A DNA stretch of 64,000 bases from Corynebacterium appendicis CIP 107643. Its GTDB lineage: Bacteria > Actinomycetota > Actinomycetes > Mycobacteriales > Mycobacteriaceae. Position numbers and translations under genes: made by a program. A model generated the notes under the pieces. It had not been told where the DNA came from and ran no database searches. It was given only the letters and a program-made list of their open reading frames with translations. The stretch is taken from positions 868,001-932,000 of the forward strand of contig NZ_CP046976.1 of the NCBI RefSeq assembly GCF_030408415.1. Reading direction: 5' to 3'. Numbering within the stretch: position 1 is the stretch's first letter; the number at the start of each line of letters is the position of its first letter. Positions 8,353 through 16,356 of this stretch are shown piece after piece.

Positions 8353-8471
8353 GATCTCCGAGACTAGTAGCGTTTCCGCAGCCGTGCAGGCACCCACGGA
8401 GGGAGGTGGCCGCGGCGTGATTTTGCCCGGGCCTAGTGCGGGTTTAGCTCTTCTTACCTAGGCTTGGAGGT
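8353..8471. promoter_or_regulatory. glgA/glgC divergent promoter region
   Basis: 119 bp separate the two starts and must hold both promoters. For glgC, TACCTA (8455-8460) is a candidate -10. GGAGG at 8466-8470 is only one base from the GTG, too close to act as a normal ribosome-binding site, so a near-leaderless start is possible. No clear operator was found. Confidence 0.4.
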
Positions 8472-9695
8472 GTGAACAGCCAGCCGAATGTCCTCGCCAT
8501 TGTCCTCGCGGGCGGAGAAGGCAAGCGCCTCTTTCCATTGACTCTCGACCGCGCCAAGCCCGCTGTGCCGTTCGGCGGGAATTACCGTCTCGTCGACTTC
8601 GTCCTGTCCAACCTCGTCAACGCCGGGTACAACCGCATCGCCGTGCTGACGCAGTACAAGTCGCACTCGCTCGACCGCCACGTGGCCACCGCCTGGAACT
8701 TCTCCGGTCCGACCCACCAGTACATTGCGTCGGTGCCCGCGCAGCAGCGCCTCGGAAAGCGCTGGTACCAGGGCTCGGCGGACGCGCTTCTGCAATCCCT
8801 GAACCTCATCTACGACGAGCAGCCTGACCACGTCCTCGTGTTCGGCGCCGACCACGTCTACCGCATGGACCCGTCCCAGATGGTGAAGAACCACATCGCG
8901 TCGGGCAAGTCGTGCACGGTCGCCGGCATCCGCGTGCCGCGCGCCGAGGCCACGGCGTTCGGCTGCATCCAGTCCGACAACGACGGCACCATCACCGAGT
9001 TTTTGGAAAAGCCCGCCGACCCGCCCGGCACCCCCGACGACCCGGAGATGACCTACGCGTCCATGGGCAACTACTGCTTCTCCACGGAGGCCCTCATCCG
9101 CGCCCTCCGCGAAGACAACGACAACGACGACTCCGACCACGACATGGGCGGCGACATCATCCCTTACTTCGTGGAGAAGGGACAAGCCAATGTCTACGAC
9201 TTCTCCGGCAACGAGGTGCCCGGGGCCACGGAGCGCGACAAGGGCTACTGGCGCGATGTCGGCACCATCGATTCCTTCTACGAGGCCCACATGGACCTCA
9301 TCTCCGTCCACCCGATCTTCAACCTCTACAACAAGTCCTGGCCGATCCACTCGACTGAGGATGAGAACCTGCCGCCCGCCAAGTTCGTCTCCGGAGGCAT
9401 CGCGCAGGAATCGATCATCGCGCCTGGCTCCATCATCTCCGGCTCCACGGTGCGCAACTCCGTGCTGTCCACCGACGTGCGTGTCGAGGAAGGCGCCACC
9501 GTCGAATCCTCCGTCCTCATGCCCGGCGTCCGCATCGGCCGCGGCGCCGTTGTCCGCCACGCCATCCTCGACAAAAATGTCTATGTCTCCGACGGCGCCA
9601 CCGTCGGCGTCGACGAGGACAACGACCGTGCCCGCGAGTTCACCATTTCGAAGGAAGGTGTCGTGGTGGTGGGCAAGTCCGAAGTCGTCGAGTAA
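8472..9695 (+). CDS. glgC: Glucose-1-phosphate adenylyltransferase
   Basis: 407 aa. It forms ADP-glucose from ATP and glucose 1-phosphate, the activated donor for GlgA. Motifs: [13 protein letters not shown] near residue 12 (pyrophosphorylase loop), [41 protein letters not shown], and a C-terminal left-handed β-helix ([28 protein letters not shown]). Full length for the family, with no damage. Divergent from glgA as in mycobacteria and corynebacteria. Confidence 0.95.
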   Translation: MNSQPNVLAIVLAGGEGKRLFPLTLDRAKPAVPFGGNYRLVDFVLSNLVNAGYNRIAVLTQYKSHSLDRHVATAWNFSGPTHQYIASVPAQQRLGKRWYQGSADALLQSLNLIYDEQPDHVLVFGADHVYRMDPSQMVKNHIASGKSCTVAGIRVPRAEATAFGCIQSDNDGTITEFLEKPADPPGTPDDPEMTYASMGNYCFSTEALIRALREDNDNDDSDHDMGGDIIPYFVEKGQANVYDFSGNEVPGATERDKGYWRDVGTIDSFYEAHMDLISVHPIFNLYNKSWPIHSTEDENLPPAKFVSGGIAQESIIAPGSIISGSTVRNSVLSTDVRVEEGATVESSVLMPGVRIGRGAVVRHAILDKNVYVSDGATVGVDEDNDRAREFTISKEGVVVVGKSEVVE

Positions 9696-9872
9696 ATGCT
9701 GGCTCCCGTCGGCCGCGCCACGATTCCGGCGCGTCGCCGGCGCTTTGGGCAGGTTGGCTGAGCTGCAGCGAACCTCGGCCGGACCTAGCGCTGGTGGCGC
9801 GGGACGAATCTGCTGCTAAGCACCGTGCGTCTCGCTCGGCTTTCAACCGCGCGTGAGTATGCGGAGCGGCAG

Positions 9873-10616
9873 TTAGGCGCGGCGGGTGACCAGCGTGATG
9901 CCCGAGTCCAGCGGCAGCCGCGTCGCCACAGCGCTTTCACCCTCGAACCCCTCTGCCTCGCCGGCGGCGAACTTCTCGACCAGTTCGTCGGCTTCGCGGG
10001 CGGCGAGGGTGCCGCGGTCTTTGCGGGTGGGGTCGGTGATGGTGGCGTCGAGAAGCGAGCCGGACAGGACGAGCGTTCCGCCGGGGGAGAGCAGCGGCCA
10101 GGCGGCTTTGATAACGGCGGGCAAGTCGACCGGGTCGACGTCGGCATAGACGAGGTGGTACGCCCCCGTAGCCAGGCGCCCCAGCACGTCGAGCGGGCGC
10201 GACGGCAGGAAACGGGTGCGCGAGGCGCCGAAGCCGGCATCGCGGAACGCGGCCTTCGCACGCGCCTGGTGGTCGGCTTCGGGGTCGATGCACGTCAGCG
10301 ACGCCTTCGCCGGCAGCCCGGCGAGAATATGCAGCCCGACGACGCCGGCAGCCGGAGTGATCGCGACCGCGCCCGTCGCGGGACCAGCGGTAGCGGCACC
10401 CGACGCGCCAGCACCCGAGGCGCTGGCGGCAGCGGCAGAGCCCGGAGCGCCCGCAGAACCTGCGGTAGCAGCCAAGGTGCCGAGCAATTCACCCACCGCA
10501 ACGCTCGGGGTGGGAAGGGAGTACTCGGAGGCGTCGGAGCGGGCGTCGATAAGCGGGCCCTGTTGTTGCTTGCCTTCGATGTACTCGTTGAGGGATGAAA
10601 ATGCTGAATTGCTCAC
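9873..10616 (-). CDS. O-methyltransferase-like protein with an Ala/Gly insert
   Basis: 247 aa. The end of the chain fits the class I O-methyltransferase fold: [20 protein letters not shown] for SAM binding, [13 protein letters not shown], then [15 protein letters not shown]. Residues about 50-84 are almost only Ala, Gly, Ser and Thr, directly before the first SAM strand ([15 protein letters not shown]). This position is GxG-poor, so SAM binding may be weak. A homologue lies divergent from sigE in mycobacteria as here. The GTG at 10616 gives the conserved-looking [13 protein letters not shown] start. The substrate is unknown. An exact 11-mer repeat codes PLIDAR. Confidence 0.75.
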   Translation of the reverse strand: MSNSAFSSLNEYIEGKQQQGPLIDARSDASEYSLPTPSVAVGELLGTLAATAGSAGAPGSAAAASASGAGASGAATAGPATGAVAITPAAGVVGLHILAGLPAKASLTCIDPEADHQARAKAAFRDAGFGASRTRFLPSRPLDVLGRLATGAYHLVYADVDPVDLPAVIKAAWPLLSPGGTLVLSGSLLDATITDPTRKDRGTLAAREADELVEKFAAGEAEGFEGESAVATRLPLDSGITLVTRRA

Positions 10617-10681
10617 ATGAATATCCTACGAAATCGACCCCGGCTGTGCGGGGACCCGCGCGGTGCGCAACAATAGTGGGC

Positions 10682-11266
10682 ATGCACGATGACGTCACTG
10701 GCACCGCCGCATTCGACCAAGGGCGCGGCTCGATGCCGAGCTGGGCGGAGCTCGTCGAGGAGCACGCCGACAGCGTCTACCGCCTCGCGTTCCGCCTGTC
10801 CGGCAACCAGCAGGACGCCGAGGACCTCACGCAAGAAACGTTCCTGCGCGTGTTCCGCAACCTGAAGACGTACAAGCCCGGCACGTTCGAAGGCTGGCTG
10901 CACCGCATCACGACGAACTTGTTCCTCGACATGGTGCGCCACCGCAGCAAGATCCGCATGGAGGCGCTGCCGGACGACTACGAGCGCGTCCCCGGCACCG
11001 CCCCGACGCCCGAGCAGGTGTACAGCGCGACGAACCTCGACCCCGCGCTACAGGCCGCGCTCGACGAGCTCGGGCCCGATTTCCGCGTGTCGGTCGTGCT
11101 CGCGGACGTCGTCGGGATGAGCTACGAGGAGATCGCGAAGACGCTCGGCGTGAAGATGGGCACCGTCCGTTCGCGCATCCACCGCGGCCGCAGCCAGTTG
11201 CGCGCCTCCCTTGAGGCCCAGGCCGCGTCCAGCGAGGCGGCCCGCGAACTCATCCGCGCGAGGTGA
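10682..11266 (+). CDS. sigE: ECF RNA polymerase sigma factor SigE
   Basis: 194 aa. Region 2 is [29 protein letters not shown] and includes the core-binding helix and -10 recognition. Region 4 is the helix-turn-helix [28 protein letters not shown]. This is the heat- and envelope-stress sigma factor of mycobacteria and corynebacteria. The ATG at 10682 lacks a Shine-Dalgarno sequence; an AT-rich AATAGT ends six bases upstream and suggests a leaderless transcript. The stop overlaps the anti-sigma gene GTG. No htrA follows, unlike the mycobacterial locus. Confidence 0.92.
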   Translation: MHDDVTGTAAFDQGRGSMPSWAELVEEHADSVYRLAFRLSGNQQDAEDLTQETFLRVFRNLKTYKPGTFEGWLHRITTNLFLDMVRHRSKIRMEALPDDYERVPGTAPTPEQVYSATNLDPALQAALDELGPDFRVSVVLADVVGMSYEEIAKTLGVKMGTVRSRIHRGRSQLRASLEAQAASSEAARELIRAR

Positions 11267-11607
11267 CGGCCGTGCCCACGTTCGATTCGATCGACCACCT
11301 CAATTTCGAAGCCGTCGCCGCGCTTATCGACGACGAACTCACCCCCACTGCCCTCCACCGCGCCCAGCAGCACCTGCTGCAGTGCCCCGACTGCCGCCGC
11401 GAAGTCGCCCAGCAGCGCGCTGCCGCCGACGCCGTGCGCGAGCACAACACCGACGGGTGCCTGCGCGCGCCGCGGTCGCTGGTTGAACGCCTTGCGCTTC
11501 TCGACGAATACCCCACCCCCGATTCCGACGCTTCCGCCGCCTCCTCCAGCCACGCCGGCCTGCAGTGGCCCATTTCCTGGAGCCGCCTGCGCGACGGGCT
11601 AAGGTGA
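11263..11607 (+). CDS. cseE: Zinc-associated anti-sigma factor for SigE
   Basis: 114 aa. The ZAS motif H-x3-C-x2-C is visible as HLLQCPDC (about residues 34-41) with an upstream His, in the usual cytosolic anti-sigma layout. It would bind and silence SigE until stress. The GTG at 11263 overlaps the sigE stop (GTGA), which ensures stoichiometric production. There is no membrane segment. The name follows the C. glutamicum partner of SigE; the mycobacterial equivalent is RseA. An exact 11-mer repeat lies at 11322, coding LID. Confidence 0.85.
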   Translation: MTAVPTFDSIDHLNFEAVAALIDDELTPTALHRAQQHLLQCPDCRREVAQQRAAADAVREHNTDGCLRAPRSLVERLALLDEYPTPDSDASAASSSHAGLQWPISWSRLRDGLR

Positions 11608-11611
11608 AACC

Positions 11612-12211
11612 GTGTTTGACACTATCGGTTGGGGCGAAATCTTCGTCGTCATTCTCGCGGGCTTGATCATCATCGGCCCCGAGCGCCTGCCCGGGGTCAT
11701 CATGGATGTGCGCGCCGCCATCTTCGCCGCGCGCCGCGCGATCAACAACGCCAAGGAGGAGCTCTACGGCGAGGAATTCGACGAGTTCCGCAAGCCCATG
11801 AGCACTGTCACTGAGTACGCCGCGATGGGCCCGAAGCGCGCCATCGCCAAAGTGCTTTTCGACGAAGACGGTAACTACCTCGACCAATTCGACCCCCGCA
11901 GGATGATGGATGGGGATCCGGCTGTCGGCCGGAATTCTTCCGGCCCGGGGGCTCGCGCGGCTGCAGATTCCTCGTCTAGTTCTTCGGCAGGCGACGCGTC
12001 AGGTACCTCAGCCGCCTCCACACAACAACAGGGCCCACAGCCGGCGGCTCAGCAGCCCTCACAGCACTCCCCGCAGCCTTCGCCGCAGTCCTCTCCGGCG
12101 CGCTCTTCTAAACCGCGGCGTCGGCAGCCCGGGATGGGGATGTCTACCGGGCAACAGAATCCGCCGTCGCAGTCCGGCGGGGCGGGGTTCTCCTGGGCTG
12201 ATGTCACCTAG
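11612..12211 (+). CDS. tatB: Twin-arginine translocase subunit TatB
   Basis: 199 aa. The N-terminal membrane helix ends in the TatA/B signature (FVVILAGLIIIGPERLPGV), followed by an amphipathic helix with VRAAIFAARRAI and an acidic region EELYGEEFDEFRKP, typical of TatB. The C-terminal 90 residues are a disordered Ser/Gln/Pro-rich tail with many QQ and SS pairs. It starts four bases after the anti-sigma stop, as in other actinobacterial sigE loci, and is likely co-transcribed. Confidence 0.9.
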   Translation: MFDTIGWGEIFVVILAGLIIIGPERLPGVIMDVRAAIFAARRAINNAKEELYGEEFDEFRKPMSTVTEYAAMGPKRAIAKVLFDEDGNYLDQFDPRRMMDGDPAVGRNSSGPGARAAADSSSSSSAGDASGTSAASTQQQGPQPAAQQPSQHSPQPSPQSSPARSSKPRRRQPGMGMSTGQQNPPSQSGGAGFSWADVT

Positions 12212-12457
12212 CTTGCGCAAGCGGACTTGTAGCGAGGCGCGGCGGAGGCGAGCCGGGAGGGAAGCCTTAGCAGCGCGCCCGTGTCGCTGTACCCCCTCGC
12301 CGCAGGCCGACCTGGAGTTGTTGAGCCAGCAGCTGTTCAGTCGTGCTGTCGACCCGGCAGCGCGATATAATAGCTGGTCGCGTCGGCTGCTGCGCGTGAA
12401 ACCGGACGAGGGGGGAACGCGGCAGGCATGGTGCGTGCAAGCCGATGCGGTTAAGCG
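12212..12457. other. Intergenic space between tatB and mrp; possible small RNA promoter
   Basis: 246 bp between convergent genes, with no credible reading frame. A perfect TATAAT lies at 12365-12370 on the plus strand. The 100 bases after it are GC-rich, contain GAGGGGGGAAC, and can fold (CGTCGGCT near 12380 against AGCCGATG near 12440). No -35 box is obvious at the right distance. This is a candidate small RNA, not an assigned one. Confidence 0.3.
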
Positions 12458-13600
12458 CTAGTTGCGGGTGACTCCCAAGTTGAGGTTCTTACCGGCGAGG
12501 GAGTCGCGGCGGATCTTCAACTTTCCGGCGATGTCGGCGATGGCCTTTCCGGACGGGGAGTCGGGAGCCTGGACGGCGATGGGGGTGCCCTCGTCGCCCT
12601 GGACACGCAGCTGGGGGTCGAGGGGGACAGAGCCGAGCAGAGGGACCTCGGATCCGGTAATGGCGGTCAGTCGCTCGGCGACGTTCTCGCCGCCGCCGGT
12701 GCCGAAGATGTCCATGGTGGAGCCGTCGGGCATCACCATGGCTGACATGTTCTCGATGACGCCGGCGACGCGCTGCCCGGTCTGCTGGGAGATAGAACCG
12801 GCGCGCTCGGCCACCTCCGCGGCGGCGGCCTGAGGGGTGGTCACGATGAGCAGCTCGGCATTGGGGACCAGCTGGGCGACGGTGATCGCGACATCGCCGG
12901 TTCCGGGCGGGAGATCCATGAAGAGGACGTCGAGCTCGGACCAGTAGACGTCGGCGAGAAATTGCTGGATGGCTCGGGTGAGCATGGGGCCGCGCCACAC
13001 AACGGGGGCGTTGCCCTCAACGAACTGGCCGATGGAAATGTGGCGCACGCCGTGGGCGATGGGGGGCATGAGCATCTCGTCGACAACCGTTGGTCCCTGG
13101 CCGGCGGAGCCCATCAGGCCGGGGATGGAGTGGCCGTAGATGTCGGCATCGAGAATGCCCACCGTCAAGCCCTGCTCAGCCAGCGCGGTCGCCAGATTCA
13201 CAGTCATCGAGGACTTGCCGACGCCGCCCTTGCCCGACGCCACCGCGAACACCCGCGTCGTCGAGCCCGGCTGAGCGAACGGAATCACCGGCTCAGACCT
13301 GTCGCCCTTCAAGCGCTGGGCGAGGTTGCGGCGCTGCTCCTCGCTCATCGTGTGCATGGTGACGCTGACTTCGCCGACACCCTCGAGCTCCTCGAGAACG
13401 GCACGCACGTTGGATTCGATGGTGTCGCGCATCGGGCATCCGGCAATGGTGAGGTAGATGCCGACGGCGACGTCGCGGCCGTCGATACGCACGCTTTCGA
13501 CCATGTCCAATTCGGTGATCGGCTTGCCGATCTCGGGGTCGTCGACCCGCGCGAGTGCGTTGCGGACAGCTGCTTCTGAAATCGGGGCTGTGTCAGTCAT
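12458..13600 (-). CDS. mrp: Mrp/ApbC-type P-loop iron-sulfur carrier
   Basis: 380 aa. The N-terminal MIP18/DUF59 domain (residues 1-90, with TIAGCPMRDTI) is fused to a deviant-Walker P-loop ATPase with GKGGVGKSSMTVNLA from 123, DADIYGHSIPGLMG and DLPPGTGD. The family carries Fe-S clusters to apoproteins. The canonical C-terminal CxxC of ApbC/Nbp35 is not seen near ENMSAMV, where the pair reads MSAM; some actinobacterial Mrp proteins share this. It follows tatB on the opposite strand, as in C. glutamicum. Confidence 0.88.
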   Translation of the reverse strand: MTDTAPISEAAVRNALARVDDPEIGKPITELDMVESVRIDGRDVAVGIYLTIAGCPMRDTIESNVRAVLEELEGVGEVSVTMHTMSEEQRRNLAQRLKGDRSEPVIPFAQPGSTTRVFAVASGKGGVGKSSMTVNLATALAEQGLTVGILDADIYGHSIPGLMGSAGQGPTVVDEMLMPPIAHGVRHISIGQFVEGNAPVVWRGPMLTRAIQQFLADVYWSELDVLFMDLPPGTGDVAITVAQLVPNAELLIVTTPQAAAAEVAERAGSISQQTGQRVAGVIENMSAMVMPDGSTMDIFGTGGGENVAERLTAITGSEVPLLGSVPLDPQLRVQGDEGTPIAVQAPDSPSGKAIADIAGKLKIRRDSLAGKNLNLGVTRN

Positions 13601-13690
13601 TGCACTTAAAGTATATGGCCTTCGCGCCCGCGGCTGAAGCCGGCACTAGACTCGAGCGGGTAAGCGAACGTGAAAACGAAGGACGAGCAC

Positions 13691-14236
13691 ATGAGCCAGC
13701 TGAATCCAGCATCCGACGGCGCCTCCGCGGCGCGCCGGCCCGTCAACGCGATGGAGCGCCCTTCGGGTTGGCCTGTGGGCAGCTTCCAGAATTATCAGGA
13801 CGCGCAGGCTGCCGTCGACGGGTTGTCCGACCGCGAATTTCCGGTGGAGAACATCACGATCGTCGGCGTCGACCTCATGCAGGTCGAGCGCGTCACCGGG
13901 CGGCTGACATGGGGGCGCGTGCTGGCGGGCGGTGCGCTGTCCGGCATGTGGTTCGGGCTCTTCGTCGGCTTGCTGTTTGCGCTGTTCACGCCGGATGTGT
14001 GGACGTCGCTTCTGTCCGCGCTCGTGATCGGTCTGCTCTTCGGCCTCGTGTTCGCCGCGATCGGGTACGCGTTCACGCGCGGTCGCCGCGATTTCTCGTC
14101 CGCGACCACTATCGTCGCCGGTCGCTACGACATTTTGTGCGAGCCGTCCTCCGCACCCCGCGCCCGCGACTTGATCGCCGAGATGGGTCCGCGGCCTGGG
14201 CAAACGCTTATCGACGACAGGCCTCACTCCTCATGA
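13691..14236 (+). CDS. Two-helix membrane protein of the general stress protein 17M type
   Basis: 181 aa. The start at 13691 is preferred over the GTG at 13670 because GGACGAG lies just upstream. The N-terminal domain (PVGSFQNYQDAQAAVDGLSDREFPVENI) resembles B. subtilis GSP17M, followed by a central hairpin of two hydrophobic helices rich in Gly and Leu (LAGGALSGMWFGLFVGLLFA, then LVIGLLFGLVFAAIGYAF) and a short cytosolic tail. The next gene overlaps it by ATGA. An exact 11-mer repeat near the end codes LIDDRP. The function is unknown. Confidence 0.7.
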   Translation: MSQLNPASDGASAARRPVNAMERPSGWPVGSFQNYQDAQAAVDGLSDREFPVENITIVGVDLMQVERVTGRLTWGRVLAGGALSGMWFGLFVGLLFALFTPDVWTSLLSALVIGLLFGLVFAAIGYAFTRGRRDFSSATTIVAGRYDILCEPSSAPRARDLIAEMGPRPGQTLIDDRPHSS

Positions 14237-15009
14237 CCTTCCCCCTCAACACGAGTGCCTGGGCCCGGGCGCTGAAGCCTCGGCGGACATTGGCGGCGCG
14301 GGGGAAAGGACGATCGGTTGCTGCGACCGGAATCGCGGTGATGCTCGGTGTCGCTGGCAGTCTTGGCGGCCTCACGGCGTGCGCTCCTGAGGAAGAGCCG
14401 GTGCGTATCGCGGCTGATCCGTCAGATCCCGAGCAGATGGTGCTGGCAGAGATGTACCGGCAGGTGGCTGAGCTGGCGGGAAGGGACGTGGGGATCGTCG
14501 GCAAGCAATTTACTCACGACGCCGACAAGCTCGCCCTTCTGCAGACCCGTGATGCGAACCTGGCGGTGATGTGCGTCGGGTCGTTGGTCATGACCGCGAA
14601 TCCGGGGGAGGCTGAGACACTCGAGGCGAAGTCGCAGGAGGCGAATGCCGACGACTCCAACGATGTCGATCTGGCGCTGGCTACCTACGACGCTGCCGTC
14701 GGGACGCTGCCCGGTGCGTTCAAGACTGTCGACCCGTCGCCTGCGGAGGGCTGCGCCGACGACGACCACGGGGATTTGCCGCAGAACATCATCCCCGTCT
14801 ACGAGGCCGGCCTTTTCGACCGCGGCGTCCGCAACGCCATGAACAAGGTCACCCGAGCCCTGTCGACCACGGACCTTGAGAAGCTCGTCGAGAAGACTGA
14901 GGAGGACGGTGACCCCGGTGCAGCCGTCAACGCCTGGATGCAGGAGAAGACCGGCATGGGGTCGGAGCTGCAGCGCATCGTCGACGAAGGGCAGGCCCGC
15001 GAGGTCTAG
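14233..15009 (+). CDS. Lipoprotein resembling a short glycine-betaine-type substrate-binding protein
   Basis: 258 aa. An unusually long N-terminal segment (about 35 residues with basic patches) precedes the hydrophobic stretch and lipobox LTAC, with Cys near residue 57. The mature part begins APEEEPVRIAADPSDPEQ and contains VLAEMYRQVAELAGRDV, the pattern of the first lobe of OpuAC-type binding proteins. No transporter genes are nearby and the length is shorter than functional binding proteins. The ATG overlaps the previous stop. An internal Met may be the real start of the signal peptide. Confidence 0.6.
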   Translation: MTFPLNTSAWARALKPRRTLAARGKGRSVAATGIAVMLGVAGSLGGLTACAPEEEPVRIAADPSDPEQMVLAEMYRQVAELAGRDVGIVGKQFTHDADKLALLQTRDANLAVMCVGSLVMTANPGEAETLEAKSQEANADDSNDVDLALATYDAAVGTLPGAFKTVDPSPAEGCADDDHGDLPQNIIPVYEAGLFDRGVRNAMNKVTRALSTTDLEKLVEKTEEDGDPGAAVNAWMQEKTGMGSELQRIVDEGQAREV

Positions 15010-15084
15010 CGGGCGTTTCCGCGCGCACCAAACGGGCCGCAGGGCTGTTTTGCCCTCGGCCTGGTGGTGTGGTCAGGTTCCGAA

Positions 15085-16152
15085 CTAGCTTCCGAACAAC
15101 AGGTGCATGGCACCGTATTGGTGGGTGGTGTTCGGGACTGGTGTTCCGCGCGGGGAGACCCATGTCGGGGTGCCGTTGCGGATGTGTATTCGGCCCCGGT
15201 GGTGTCTGTGGGGGTCGTCGTCGTTGGTGCGGTTGTGGTACCTGCACAACACTGACAGGTTGTCCATGTTCGTCGGCCCACCGCGGGCCCACGGTGTGAT
15301 GTGGTGGACCTCGCAATTATCCGCCGCGTGCCGGCAATCCGGCACCGGACAGGTTGTCAACGTCGCACGGACCAGGTCGCGTTGCTTGGCGTTGGCGAAC
15401 CGCTTCGCGTGGTACAGGTTCACCGCACCCGCCTGCGGGTGGAACAACGCCACCTCCAAATCCTTCGAGTAATAGTGAGTCAGATACTCCGCACCGGTCA
15501 TGGTGGTGCCGTCCGACAGGCCCAGGATGGTCTCATCCCCCTCGCCGGCGAGGATCCTGGTGTGCTCGGAAAGCGGGACCTGGATCAACGGGCGCGGCAC
15601 AGCCTGCGCGACCCCGGCACCGCCGCGCAGCAGCTCCGTGAAGGCTTCGTACATTTGCGGCCCCTCGGGCCGGTCAGGGTCGAGCTTTGCCCGCAGGGCG
15701 TGTTCCAGGTCGGCGATGTCGCGTTCTTCCCCGGTGGCGATGACCGTGCGTTTGCCTTTCCGGGTCCGGCCGAACCGCACTGTGGACTCCGGGGCGGGTT
15801 TATCCGGGTCGGGGATGATGTCTTTGGCGCGGCGCTGCAGCGTCTTGTAGTTGCCGCGCACCGATAGCAGGGCGAGGCGGAGTTTCCATGTCTCCCGGTC
15901 GGAGGAGACAGCTTTGAGTTGTTGTTCGATGAATACCAGTTGGTCCAGCGATTTCGCTGTTTGCCGGGCAACGGTGACAGCGTTGGCTTGTTGGCGGGGA
16001 AACCGGGTTGTTCCGTAGTAGGTGTCGAAGACGCCTTTCCATTCGGTGACGCGGGTGGGGTTGGCGCCGGCGTCGATAAGCTGCTGGGCGTTGAAGCTGC
16101 CCAGCATGTCGATGGCGTTGCCTGCGCCCACGAGCGCCGCGAATTGGTTCAT
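15085..16152 (-). CDS. DUF222/HNH endonuclease family protein
   Basis: 355 aa. It carries an N-terminal DUF222-type helical region (MNQFAALVGAGNAID onward) and a C-terminal HNH nuclease motif: CPVPDCRHAADNCEVHHI, then NMDNLSVLCRYHN. These actinobacterial proteins occur in many copies per genome, often as the 13E12-like repeat family, and may be parts of mobile introns or repeats. The ATG at 16152 starts the conserved domain; the open frame upstream to 16329 is GC-shadow. Convergent with the lipoprotein gene. An exact 11-mer repeat at 16072 codes LID. Confidence 0.8.
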   Translation of the reverse strand: MNQFAALVGAGNAIDMLGSFNAQQLIDAGANPTRVTEWKGVFDTYYGTTRFPRQQANAVTVARQTAKSLDQLVFIEQQLKAVSSDRETWKLRLALLSVRGNYKTLQRRAKDIIPDPDKPAPESTVRFGRTRKGKRTVIATGEERDIADLEHALRAKLDPDRPEGPQMYEAFTELLRGGAGVAQAVPRPLIQVPLSEHTRILAGEGDETILGLSDGTTMTGAEYLTHYYSKDLEVALFHPQAGAVNLYHAKRFANAKQRDLVRATLTTCPVPDCRHAADNCEVHHITPWARGGPTNMDNLSVLCRYHNRTNDDDPHRHHRGRIHIRNGTPTWVSPRGTPVPNTTHQYGAMHLLFGS

Positions 16153-16310
16153 GCCACAAACGTTAAACCGCGCGCAACCGCGGGTCCATCGAACAATGTC
16201 CACTACAGTCGACAACACCAAAACACGCAGGTGAGAAGGGGCGACGATATGAGGATTTGGGTGATTTGTGTGTGGGCCAGAGCGGAATAAGGGGGCAAAG
16301 ACAGCGCAGA

Positions 16311-16337
16311 CCCCGCCGCGCGCCAGCAAAGGCGGGG
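16311..16337 (-). terminator. Probable odhA terminator
   Basis: CCCCGCC (16311-16317) pairs with GGCGGGG (16331-16337) across a 13-base loop, about 20 bases after the odhA stop. A moderately T-rich stretch follows on the minus strand. Confidence 0.4.
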
Positions 16338-16356
16338 CGGGGTGTGCGGGTGGGGG

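Noticed and set aside
7078..8367. 429-codon open frame opposite glgA
   Set aside because: Shadow of the conserved synthase, with no ribosome-binding site or known domain.
12365..12457. c-di-AMP riboswitch or 6C RNA
   Set aside because: The GGGGGGAAC stretch recalls the former, but the rest of the consensus is missing and the next plus-strand gene is over 1.2 kb away. The two C-rich loops of 6C RNA are not present.
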